A stretch of 64,000 nucleotides of DNA from Tricholoma matsutake (taxonomy: Eukaryota > Basidiomycota > Agaricomycetes > Agaricales > Tricholomataceae), in contig AP026539.1 of NCBI GenBank assembly GCA_026075535.2, positions 3,534,001-3,598,000 on the forward strand. The letters run 5' to 3'. Shown in pieces: positions 1 to 9,906 of this stretch. The notes beneath the pieces were generated by a model. It made no database searches. It had not been told where the DNA came from and saw only the letters and a program-made list of their open reading frames with translations. Every line of letters starts with the position of its first letter. The stretch's first letter is position 1. The translations under genes and the position numbers were made by a program.

Positions 1-581
1 CATCAGGCCGCCTTGTACAGCATCCACGGCTGCCTTTCCAGGGCTGCCGTCTCTTTTGCAAATTCAACTATGGATTCCTGTGCAGCTCCCGCTAGATAAT
101 TTATCTACACAGTTGAGACACTGCCACAGTCTTTGTTCTTGTTCCACATTATTCCGGACTACATTATTTAAGCTTAGTTAGTTTCACCTTGTACTCCTCA
201 GTTTGTATATCGACATAGACTCGACTTTACCCTGCCAATCTAAAACCTCCTTCTACTCCAACCTCTGTCCTCTAAAAGTCTGAACTCCATTCAACTCAAC
301 CTCTAGTCTCCCTCTGAAGTTCTAGTCTCATCTGAACTTAACCTAAGTCCCCCCGTACTCCTCCCCACATTTACCCACACTTTCCTGCTCCTACCTCCAG
401 ACCTTCAACTTGAAATTAGGACACCAGATGAGGTGAAGGGTGCAGCTTCTTACAAGCTGAAGCCAAGTCCTTTCTGTTTCCCCTCTCACAGAATCTGCAT
501 TGACCCAACAACTCCCATTATTATCACCTGCAGTGTCTGATCGGATTCCAACAAACCCTCTCGGATCAGTTCTTAACAGTT
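1..581. other. Flank of Gypsy-1, no gene seen
   Basis: I see no coding segment here. The stretch lies downstream of the chromodomain end of the minus-strand Gypsy element, so it is where its 3' untranslated part and 3' LTR should be. I could not match it by eye to the 5' leader near 6.0-6.6 kb, so no LTR is called. Confidence 0.5.
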
Positions 582-3398
582 CTACAGCTGTCGTCGCTGT
601 CTATATGCCCCCAGGATTCTCTTGGCGTGTTTCAGGTTTCCCTCAGGTTCCCATGAGTTCTCTGAGGTTGGGTACCTGACCCACTTCACTAGGAAGTGAA
701 TGGTTCTTCCTTTCTTCTTGTGTCCAATGATTGCTTCCACTTCATACTCCGATTTGCCTTCCATCAGATCAGGCAGCGGTTCTGGGAAGTTTGGACCATG
801 TGCTTCAGTTTCTTTGTATGGAGAAAGAAGTGCCACATGGAATACCGGGTGTATTTTCCACTGTTCTGGCAACTTCAGTCGATAGGAGAGTGGGCTCAGG
901 ACCTTCTCAATAGAGAATGGTCCTTCTCTTTTCGGTGCAAGCTTCTTTGTTGTGTGGGTTGTTCTGAGGTTCTTTGCTTCTAGCCACATTCTGTCTCCTT
1001 CTTTGAATGGGGTGAAGTGCCTTGTCATTCATTCTGCCATCATCTGTCTGGCTAACTCGTGAGTTGCCTTCACTTCATCTTGGGCCTGTTGTAGCATGAC
1101 TATTCACTTTTCTATGCCCAGTATCTTTGTTTTCAAGTAGGGGAGGGGGATTGCCTTGGGTTCATAGCCCATCATGAGGTAGAATGGGGAGTTCTTCTGT
1201 ATGGAGTGCATCCTCTGGTTGTGCATGAACTCCACAGTTGGGAGAAAGTGCTTCCAATTCTCCTGGTTGTTCAAGCAGAAGATCCATAGGTATACTTCCA
1301 CTTCTTGGTTCACCCATTCTGTCTCCCCATCTGTCTGGGGGTGGTACACTGTACTCATTGCCAGTTTAATTCCGAGCAATCTTCCTAGTTCCTTGAACAG
1401 CTGTGAGGCAAATCTGGGATCTCTGTCAGAGATGATCTTGTCTGGGAGGCTGAATTGTTTGTAGACATTGTCTAGGTAGAGGGTGGCTGCTCCCAATGCA
1501 TCCACAGTTTTCCTGCAAGGGATAAAAATTACCCCCTTTGTAAGCCCATGGTCTACCATGACCATGAGTGCATCATAACCATCAGACTCCGGTAGGTCAG
1601 TTATAAAGTCTGTCGTTACCATTGCAAATGGTCTCATCACTTTGGATTTGATCAGTTGTAGTGGGGGGGTCATCAGGTGCATGTTGACCTTCATCTGCTG
1701 GCATATTGCGCATCCAGCAATGTAGTTCTTGATGTACATCATCATCCCTGGCCACCAGTAGTCTCTCCTGATCATTTCAGTTGTCTGCCATTGTCCCAGA
1801 TGTCTGCTGGTCACTCCTTCATGGTATTTCTGCACCAGCTTTTTCCATAGCTCTCCATTGTCGGGGATGTAGCATCTGTTTTGGAAGAATAGAAGGCCAT
1901 CTTCTATTTTCCAGTCTTCTAATGCTGATCTTATCAGTGGCATTCCTTTGGTCTTTTGTGCCTCAATCGCACTTTTTACCAGATTGTCTTTCATGATGTT
2001 CCCTGTGAGCAAATCATGCATTTCTGTGTCAATGAATTTCACAAATACTGTTTCTGGCAGCATTGTGACGTCTTCATTATCGTTGTCCTCTGCCGGTATG
2101 TGGTCCACTCTTTGTGATAACACATTGCTCTGTACCATCTGGGATCTGGGTATGTGGATGAGTTGCAAGTTGAATTCCGATAGGAATAAGCTCCATCTTG
2201 CCTGTCGTCTGTTCAGTTTCTGCACTGTTCAGAAGTATGTCAAGTTCTTGTGGTCCGACAGGATAACCACCAGGTGTCCTGAACCCAGTAGGTAGTGTCT
2301 CCAGGTCTCTAGTGATTGTACTATTGCTAGCAGCTCCCTGTCGTAAATCTTGTAGTTCCATTCCATTGGTGTTAGTGCATGTGATATATATCCACATGGA
2401 TGCCAGTCCCCATTCATATCCCTCTGTCTCAGCACTCCTCCTGTCACATGTTTTGAGGTGTCTGATTTGATCATGAATGGTTTTGTTGGGTCTGGAATCA
2501 GCAGTACCGGTGCTTCTGCGAATTTCCTTTTCAGTGTCTGAAAGGCCTGTTTGTATTCCATTGTCCAGTCAAACATTTTGTTCTTCTTTGTCAGTTCATT
2601 AAGCGGTCTGCTTGTCTCTGCAAAATGTCCAATAAACTTCCTGTAGAAGTTCCCAAATCCCAGGAAGGATCTGACTGCCTTTACATTTGTCAAGGTTGGC
2701 CAATCCTGTATACCTGCCAGTTTTGTGTTGTCCATGGCAATTTTGTTGGGTCAGATGATCAGACCCAAGAATTCCACTTTGTGGATGTCAAATTTGCATT
2801 TCTCTGGTTTCAAGTATAAGTTGTTTTCTGCCAGTCTTTGCAGTACCCTCTTTGTCCTTTCCTGGTGTTCATTCTGATCCTTTGAGAATATCAGGATGTC
2901 ATCCATGTAAATCACGAGCCATCCCTCTCTGATCATGTCATGGAATATCTCATTCATCATTGCCTGGAAGGTTGCCGGTGAGTTGCATAATCCGAAGAAT
3001 ATCACTGTTGGTTCAAACAGCCCCTGATTTGTCTTGAAGGCTGCCTTCCATTGATCTCCATCCTTGATTCTGATGTTGTGATATCCCCATTGGATGTCCA
3101 ATTTCATAAACCATTTTGCCCCTCGCAGTTTGTCCAACAGGTCTCCTACCAGCAGCAGCAGGTAGGTGTTCTTGATCATTCCATTGTTCAAGTACCTGTA
3201 ATCTTGGCAGGGTCATAGCACATCTGAGTCCTTCTTCACAATGAAGAAGAATGGCAATGCCATGGGCAATTTTGATGGTTGAATGTATCCTTTCTGCAGG
3301 CTTTCATTGAGGAACTCATTGAGCTTCTTCTGTTCCGCCGGTGATAATGGGTAAACCCTGCAGTCCTTTGCTATAAAATCCAGTTTAAGTTCGATCAC
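582..3398 (-). pseudogene. Gypsy-1 pol: reverse transcriptase, RNase H, integrase, chromodomain
   Basis: Copies element RNA into DNA and integrates it. The reverse transcriptase runs from about 3398 to 2400 and has the catalytic YMDD in the segment VIYMDDILIFSKD (near 2895) and the fold landmark FFGLCNSPATFQ. RNase H follows (YDRELLAIV near 2340). The integrase has a zinc-binding segment ending CAICQQMK (near 1700), then TTDFITDLP (first Asp), a second Asp in ISDRDPRF and the YHPQTDGETE motif. The chromodomain ends the protein (FLVKWVRYPTSENSWEP, near 650). TGA stops at 3213-3215, 2751-2753 and 2229-2231 sit where the family has arginine (RPxQDYRYLN, LIIRPNK, TYFRT), suggesting CGA-to-TGA decay. 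A further break lies between 1028 and 1104. Confidence 0.92.
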
Positions 3399-3455
3399 AT
3401 GATCCCAGGGTCTTGATTCTGGGAATCATTCCAATGCTTCCTTTTCGAATATCTG

Positions 3456-4895
3456 TCAGTACTCCTTGTATTGTTTGGAGAGTAGTTCATCCAGGGTCTT
3501 TTGTTTGGGGTCTCCTTCCTTCTTGTGTGTCAGATGCTGTGAGACTGATCTTTTTGCCCTAATCCAGATATTCTGTCTGTATGCATATTGTGGTGATCCC
3601 TTTGCCTTCACAATCTGAGAGATAGTCTTCATCATCTGAGAATATGAGTACCTTGGTTCATTGTACTCTTCTGTTAGTGGTGTTTTAGCCAGATTGAATA
3701 TTCCAATGACAGGTTCTCCTTGGATGTAGGTGATCAGTAATTCATCATCTGTGATTGCTTGTTCAGGTGTCCCTTCCATTTGTTCTGTTGCCTGTTCTGT
3801 TGCCTGTTCGTGGTTTGCCAATGCTGGGTTTTCCTTCCCAGTGTCTTCTTCGTCTTGCAGCCCAATGGGCTCTGCATCTTGAAGAGTTGTGATCGCAATC
3901 TCTTTGTCATTGATTTCTTCAATTGTCACTTTTCTTGTCTCAACAGGCATCTTGCTTCTTCTTGGTTCTTCGTGGAGGGCTCCTCCCATCAGTTTTGCCT
4001 TGGCGATGATTCTTCGGCATAGCTCTCACTGTTCTTCCTTTGCCAGTTCTTCTTTCTTGCTTTTCAGGGCTATCTTTTCCCTTGCTTTCACAACTATCTG
4101 GGCCAGTGCCAGTCGCTTTTCTTCTTTCTTGAGGTCCAGTTTTTCCCTCTCTTTCATGACTATTCGGGCTACTGCCAGTTGTCCTTCTTCTTTCTTGGTG
4201 GCCAGCTTCTCCAGCTCTCTGGTGGCCACTTTTTTCCATCGTGCTCATTCTTCCTCAGTGGTCTTCTTCTTGAGGGTGAGCTTCTCTTGTTCTCTAGTGA
4301 TGATGCCTCGGCACCATGCTTGTCATTCTTCTTTTGTCATGTCTAGGGGGTTCTTCTTCTTTTCAGTTCCCCTCTGGCACCATGACAAGTGTTTGTCATC
4401 AGTTTTCTTGGTCAGTACCCTACCAATAAGGGTTCTTCCTCTTCCATATGAGAATTTAGGATGGGTCTTGTCATTCATTCTGAATTGGAAGGTTCCGATT
4501 CTCCAGTCGATTACTGGATTGATCCTTCTGAGCCATGGCAGGCCCAGGATGATCGATTCACTTCCCAATCCTGCAATGAGGAATGTTGTTGGGAAAATCC
4601 TTCCATTGATCGTTAAGAGTCCCTTGGCATAGTGGGAGATCTCCCCTTTCTTGTTCAGGGTTCCATCCATGTTCTTGACTCTGATTATCTTCTCCAGAGG
4701 GCACAATTCGAATCCACTGCTTTCCATGAATTCATGGCTCATGAATATTTCTCCTGCTCCTGAGTCAAGCAGGGCTTCAGTTTTGATGGCTTTCCCTCTG
4801 CCTGCCCCAGCCACTTTGACATCTAAATGCATAGATTGATTCTTCAAAGTGGCTAGTAGTACAGAACAGACAGAGAGCTTGGTGGTACCTGGCAT
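3456..4895 (-). pseudogene. Gypsy-1 retropepsin and charged linker
   Basis: At 4895-4323 a retroviral-type aspartic protease shows the catalytic triad in LLDSGAGEIFMS and the later segment SIILGLPWLRRINP, the usual ILGxPWL landmark of fungal Gypsy proteases. After it (about 4320-4026) comes a Lys/Glu-rich stretch with repeated units such as REKLDLKKEE and REKIALKSKKEE, likely a coiled coil. An acidic linker (3989-3456) leads into the reverse transcriptase. Stops separate the segments, so the polyprotein is broken. The role would be maturation of Gag-Pol. Confidence 0.8.
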
Positions 4896-4984
4896 CGAGG
4901 CAGGCCGCCTCTTTAAAAACCCTTGTCCTCAATTGCAGCAAGAGCTCCATTCTTTTCTTCTTCATTGAGTTCTCCTATGATTGC

Positions 4985-5765
4985 TCAGATCTTTGAGTAG
5001 GCTTCCTTGCCTTTGTTCTTCAGGAATGGCTGGTCCTCAGTCCTCTTTTCCCCTTTCTTGTGTTTGGTCACTCTGTGTCTGGGCTGGTGGCACACAAAGC
5101 ACAACCCTTTCTTCATGTGTTTGATCCTCTCCTGATAGGAGAGTTGGTTGATTTTGAGTGGGGTCTCCTTTGCTCTAGAGCTCGGTAGCTTCCTCATCAA
5201 AGCCTCCTGCAGCTTTCCCATTATGGCTTTTGCTCTCCTCCACTGTCCATCATACTTGGAGGTGGCATTGATCATTCCTTCCAAGGTTGTAGGGATTGTT
5301 TCCATATTGAATACTCTTTCGAGGAGCTTGGGGTTCAACCCATCCATAAAGAGTTCAATAAGGGCAGTGTCGTCATTGATTCCTGCCTTTTCTCACAGGA
5401 TTCGGAACTGCGCAATGTAGTCCTCCAGGTCCTGTCTCTGCTTCAATGTCTTCATCTCTGCCCTGGCTCTGCCAGCTTCATTGATTGGCGTGAATGCTGT
5501 CTTGAGCATCGATTCAAAGGTTGACCAGGTTCCTAGGTCTTCCTTCTCTGCCCATGTCTGTGCCCAGGGCATGGTGGTTCCTCTGTTCATGAAGGACAAT
5601 GCAAAGATGATTTTCTTCTCGTCGGTGTCGTAGATTCCATGGTTCACTCTCAAATAGAGTTTCACTTCTTGTAAGAACTTTGCAGTTCTAGTTCGGTCCC
5701 CTGTGAAGTTGGAGGGGGTTCATATTCTGATCTCCTCGGTCGATACAGTGGGTTTGGTAGACATG
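4985..5765 (-). pseudogene. Gypsy-1 gag (capsid and degenerate zinc knuckle)
   Basis: Minus-strand segments 5665-5393 and 5347-4985 read as a Gypsy capsid: NHGIYDTDEKKIIFALSFM, then WAQTWAEKE, then LEDYIAQFRIL, followed by LFMDGLNPKL-type text and a basic tail. The nucleocapsid has CFVCHQPRHRVTKH, a CCHC-like knuckle whose last cysteine is lost. The reading is broken between the two segments (stop near 5393). The assignment rests on this text and its position upstream of the protease. Confidence 0.75.
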
Positions 5766-6090
5766 TTGGCATTGTCATTGGATAGGGAGAATGGATCTCG
5801 TTCTGGGGTTTCTTCTTTATCGAAAGATCTTAAATCTTCTTCATCAAGGTATCAGGGTTCTTCAGCACTGGTTCTCTTTGAGAACCACTTCTGTGCTGGT
5901 TCCGAGTATTGTACTAGTCGACCCTGGTATTTATACCATGGGGTTCTTCCTGATGATGATGCTCCAGTTGGAGGTCTGTCTGGGCTTTGTCTGAAAGACG
6001 TTGTGTCTGCACCTAGGTAGGTGGACTTCATAGATCAGCTTGACCTTTTGTTAAGACTATAGGTCTCACTCAGTCTTTGTGTCATGTGTC

Positions 6091-6301
6091 ACAGTTGGAG
6101 GTTTTCCAACTGTATTGGTATTGCACTAGGAGACTTTCCTAGTGTATCGGGCTTCCTGCCTTCACTTGGGTACTTCCTCAAGTAGTCATGGCTATCTGTA
6201 CTCAGAGGCTTTCTGAGTAGACCGTTTGTCCATGTATCACAGTTGGAGGCTTTCCAATTGTCGAGTTCGAGTTTACCACAGCTAGGGACTTCCTAGGCTG
6301 T
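6091..6301 (-). repeat. Array of six short hairpins in the Gypsy-1 leader
   Basis: Six inverted repeats follow one another with centres near 6102, 6134, 6174, 6209, 6250 and 6290, roughly 32-41 nt apart. Examples on the plus strand are ACAGTTGGA-GGTTT-TCCAACTGT (6091-6113), CACTAGGA-GACTT-TCCTAGTG (6124-6144) and TACTCAGA-GGCTT-TCTGAGTA (6199-6219). The stems have different sequences but stay complementary, while the 5-nt loops share the form (G/T)(G/A)(C/T)TT. Three stems are perfect; the others carry one bulge or wobble pair. Confidence 0.85.
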
Positions 6302-6376
6302 TGAGTGTTCAGATTGAGTCTAAGACCATTGTTTGAATTAGGTCAAGCTAAGGAATATTGGCAGTATTACTGTAGC

Positions 6377-6383
6377 TTATATA
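6377..6383 (-). promoter_or_regulatory. TATA-like box of Gypsy-1 leader/LTR
   Basis: The minus strand reads CATATATAAGC here, upstream of the hairpin array and gag, the position expected for the promoter in the U3 part of the 5' LTR. This is inferred from position and sequence only. Confidence 0.4.
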
Positions 6384-6649
6384 TGGCTCAGAGATTTCTA
6401 TCATCCAATCAGAGTATGAGATCCTTGTCAAGTAATAATAGAAAGAACAATAGAACAATAAGCCTCATGCCAAGCATGAGGCATCCGACATCATGGATCC
6501 AATGTCAAGGGTCCGATGTCAAGGGATGCTGCAGTGCAGCATGTCAAATGATGGGAGTCAGGCATCAAAGCATCTCCCATCAGAATGAGTCAAGTCAAAT
6601 GCGAAGGAAAAATGAAGTACCTGGTCTTGCCAGCGTACATCTGGTCATC

Positions 6650-7020
6650 CTGGGTTACGATAACAAAATTGCAACAGTCTACGCCTCCCAGCCTCCATGT
6701 CCAGACTCCACCCAGTCTTCCATGTCATCAAACTCCTTCCAGCTCCCCCAGATCCATTCCCAGGACACCATTCACACCCACCACCACTGCCTACAGTGAT
6801 TGAGGGAGAACCCCAATATGAAGTCAAGTCAATCTTGGACAGCCAGTTGCATTGAGGAAAACTCCAGTATTTGGTGCACTGGAAGGGTTATGGGTATGAG
6901 GAGAACTCATGGGTCGAAGAGTCTGATGTGAATGCCCCTCAGTTAGTCAATGAATTCCACCAATGGCACACTGCTGCACCAAATCACATTCAAGTCACTG
7001 ACTTTGGTTGTATGTGATTT
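6650..7020 (+). pseudogene. 3' end of a second Gypsy pol with chromodomain
   Basis: The plus strand reads SRLHPVFHVIKLLPAPPD, a proline-rich linker, then a chromodomain: EPQYEVKSIL, a TGA at 6853-6855, then [19 protein letters not shown]. This is the C-terminal part of a Gypsy integrase. The rest of the element is missing on the left, where minus-strand Gypsy-1 sequence abuts it. The TGA stands where homologous chromodomains have arginine (xRRGKLQYLV). It ends just before a polypurine tract and the LTR, as expected of a 3' end. Confidence 0.85.
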
Positions 7021-7045
7021 CGAATGCATCAGGGTGATGCATCTT

Positions 7046-7055
7046 AGAGAGGGGG
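7046..7055 (+). promoter_or_regulatory. Polypurine tract of the second Gypsy element
   Basis: AGAGAGGGGG lies 3 nt upstream of the LTR start TGTAAGG, the position of the plus-strand primer in LTR retrotransposons. It supports calling the downstream LTR a 3' LTR. Confidence 0.7.
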
Positions 7056-7058
7056 TGA

Positions 7059-7485
7059 TGTAAGGGGACTAGGGGGGACTCAGGGGGGTGCCCTGTGTGT
7101 TTCTCCTATTTTTCACATTCCTCCTATATTTTTCCTCACTTCATTTCCTTCTATTCTTCATTTTCTATGGTTTCTCCTTATTTTATTACTAATTTCCCTT
7201 TCTATCACATTTGTGCATGTTGACAGTTTTATATTTAGAGGGGGAGCACCCCTTCCGACATCTACCCCTTGGTATGATGTCATTTGGCAGCCTTGATCTG
7301 CCTATCTCCACCTTTTCTATTTTTAGATTATCATTTGATTTTTGCAGTCTTCACATATACTGGGCATTGGCAAAGGGGTCCTCAGAGTTTTCTCTTCAGA
7401 TTTCCCTTTGCTAGGTGCACCTCCAATCCCTGTAATATGTAGTATAATTTTAACTTTGGATTTCCCTTTGCTAGTTGCCCTTATA
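7059..7485 (+). repeat. 3' LTR (TGTAAGG...CCTTATA family)
   Basis: The 427-bp LTR starts TGTAAGGGGACTAG and ends GCCCTTATA. Its borders are defined by an inverted second copy at 61215-61640 that matches through most of its length, including GGTATGATGTCATTTGGC-type text and the terminal TTTCCCTTTGCTAG. The nearby chromodomain and polypurine tract show it is the 3' LTR of a left-truncated element. Confidence 0.88.
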
Positions 7486-8289
7486 TGGACCCTCCAGGCT
7501 GTGGCACCTCATCCAGCAGAACCTCAAAAATGCCATTGTCCCTGACAGTGGACAACCTATGCCATTGACAAGCTCCTCAAGACTCACCCCAACCGACACA
7601 TGTTGCATGTTTCTTCCCACTTGTACAGAGGCACAATCTCCCCCCACCCTCACTCCTTGTCCTGTGCCATGTCAACCCAAGAGCAAAGTGCTTGTGTGAG
7701 ACAGTGCTCGAGAAGGTGCTCGCACAGGGCCCCTCCACATCGGACATGGTGGATGGGTTTGTGCACTGTCTGCCCAAATTCTGGAGAAGCTTGTTTTGAA
7801 TCATATCAGTGGGAGGTTTGCAAGGCTCAGTTTTCTCTTCCAAGACTGTCTACTATCTAAAGGCCCAGATTTGCAACCCAAAAATTGATAAAAGACTTCG
7901 CATGATGCATCTCCATGTTAGTAACTTTCACCCTTGAAAGCAGTACTAACACATTGCTGATGATCAATAACTAGAATGTTAGTAACATGTGAATAACTAG
8001 CTACTAATAAGGTAATTGAGTGCATCCAGCATCACCCATCCCATTTTGAACAATGTCAACCATTTACTTCCAAAGTGTAGAGTTTTCTGTCACTCATTCT
8101 GTCTTCACTCTCTGGCTGGCATTGAGGTTCACCTGGGGTCACAACACCAAAATCGGGAAGACCTCGCATTTGTAATCCAGTGCAAGATCAAGCAACAAGC
8201 CTCAGACATGAGGGCACTGAGCTCAGACTGCCATGTGATCACATGGTGATATAATATGTCTAGTATAGTATGATAATGACAAGTCGGTC
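7486..8289. other. No gene recognised
   Basis: Only short open stretches on both strands; none has a recognisable motif, splice structure or homologous copy elsewhere in the window. Confidence 0.5.
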
Positions 8290-9097
8290 CTAGTACACAA
8301 TGCAACCAATGATGTCCTTCAACACTTCTTTCCTTGCAAGGTCAGTTGCAGCTGCATTGGTGGCAATAGGTAACACTATACCATATCCAGTAATATACTG
8401 AACAAGTTCTTGAGCATTCAATCTCTCTATAGCAAGTCTGTGGCGAAGTGCAGGAAGATTGTGCTGATTACAAATCATTGGAAGGAGGCACTTGAAAGCT
8501 AGATTCAAGATGTACAGGGGGTTGTGTGGGGTCCAATCCATCAGGAAATTTGATGGCGGCATAGGGAACAACTCTCCTGTCTCCTCGATTTTGATTGACA
8601 ACCTATAGGAATTGAGATTAGTTACGTTCAGAGATGAAGACAAGCGACACATTCCATGGCAAGCTTTGCAGAGAGTTGGTGAATGGAATTGTGGATAGGC
8701 TGGAGAGCAGCTTGAAGTGCCAGTTGGAACCATGCTGGTGCTCCACCTGTAAAAGTCAGAGCGAGATAAGGATTACTAGAAATGGGTGAAGTACCTTGAG
8801 GAACAGCAGCATCTGCTGCCTGGTGAGTAAGGCTGTTGCATATACCGCTGCACTCAACCTATCATCCTCGTTACACTTAACATAAGCATTTTTTCTTGCT
8901 AAAAATGCATTGATCATGTTGCCGAAAATGGTAAAAAGCCCAGTACTTACCATAACTCATTTCAACGTCTGATTGATACGTGAGAGCTGCAAGATCTGAT
9001 CATCCCTGGTCGGCGGGAGTGCTGGCGGCTGTGGTGGGGTGATGACAGCATCTCTGGGTTGAGGAGGCGGTTGGTATGGATTAGCCACAGCGGCCAT
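8290..9097 (-). CDS. Small spliced hypothetical protein, possibly Mug135-like
   Basis: Read on the minus strand from ATG at 9097: MAAVANPYQPPPQPRDA, then ILQLSRINQTLK. Likely introns have GTAAGT (near 8951) to TTTTTAG, and GTACTT (near 8793) to TTTTACAG. Later exons give GGAPAWFQLALQAAL and a C-terminal part with HNLPALRHRLAIERL and YITGYG. This resembles a family of small agaricomycete proteins with a Mug135-like C-terminal region (N-P-x-LRN...GYG); the family name is from memory and uncertain. An in-frame TGA just before the first donor, after TLK, suggests either an error in my exon border or a pseudogene. Confidence 0.4.
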
Positions 9098-9906
9098 GAT
9101 GATGGGAGCTGATTGCTTGATGGTGTTTGGACATCAAAACCATGACAACCATTTGTCACTCGGTGTATCACCTGCGGCTGAGAGTACCTTCTTAGAGGTG
9201 TAATTTATTATGCAAATCACCACTTCACTGCCCACTTCCTCAACTCAGCTGGCGACAGCTGGGGCTACGAGGGAATGTCTAGGGGTGTAACTTTGATTCC
9301 TCAAAGACCAGGCCAGGCCCAGACAATGAACTGCTATAGTGGCTGTGTATGCCCTCAGGGGATAGAGTCCCCCCTTAGGAAACTCAGCATTGCCATGCGA
9401 AGCAGTGGCCCACTAGCACAAGTAGGGAATGGGCGGGAATGGCGGAAAAGATGTGAGAATGAATGCAAATAAGACAGAATGCCATACGTACGACGATGAC
9501 GAATTCTTCATTACCATCAAAAATGTATCGCAGCTGCGCCATCCCCCACTATCGCCTGCCTCACTCTCATGTCCAGCGAGCGAATACCAGAAAACGATCC
9601 GTCGATCACGGCCAAAAAAGCATGCAGCCTTTCGTGATGTCGATCCCAACCGCTTTTCTTATGGAAGGCTTCAATATACGCCGACCGTTTCTGCCCAGTG
9701 ATATTCTCTTGGATGTTTTTTTTTCTTTCGTCTACTACAGACAAAGACTGTACATATCAACAATTACCATGTCACTGCAGGGGTCGACTGTGCTGCTAAC
9801 AGTGGTAGGCAGTGAGTATATATTGGATGTATGAAAGTGTAAGGATACAGAGAGGAGTATTCATTCCAGAAGGCAAAGTATGAGGAGAGATGCAGAGAAG
9901 ATAACT
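9098..9906. other. Intergenic with small ORFs
   Basis: The best open frame is on the minus strand at 9744-9517 (75 aa), with SAYIEAFHKKSGWDRHHERL and DMRVRQAIVGDG. It is compositionally protein-like but I recognise no family. It could be an exon of a small gene downstream of the P-loop ATPase gene. Overlapping plus-strand frames are probably shadows. Confidence 0.3.

Larger units (their letters stand above)
582..6640 (-). mobile_element. Ty3/Gypsy chromovirus-like LTR retrotransposon (Gypsy-1), degraded
   Basis: On the minus strand the order is gag (about 5.7-5.0 kb), aspartic protease (4.9-4.3 kb), a charged linker (4.3-3.46 kb), reverse transcriptase and RNase H (3.4-2.1 kb), integrase (2.0-1.1 kb) and a C-terminal chromodomain (1.03-0.58 kb). 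That order, with integrase after RNase H and a terminal chromodomain, defines Ty3/Gypsy chromoviruses. The frame is interrupted by several stops, so the copy is inactive. The 5' leader or LTR probably occupies about 6.0-6.6 kb, with a TATA-like box and a hairpin array. The 3' LTR was not found. Confidence 0.9.

Noticed and set aside
1..581. Possible 3' LTR of Gypsy-1
   Set aside because: No match to the 5' leader at 6.0-6.6 kb could be found by eye, so the call was not made.
696..983. Plus-strand open frames over the Gypsy-1 integrase end
   Set aside because: They are antisense to the clear chromodomain and have no motif of their own.
3889..4632. A 247-codon plus-strand frame
   Set aside because: It is a Ser/Phe-rich antisense image of the Lys/Glu-rich linker and protease of Gypsy-1.
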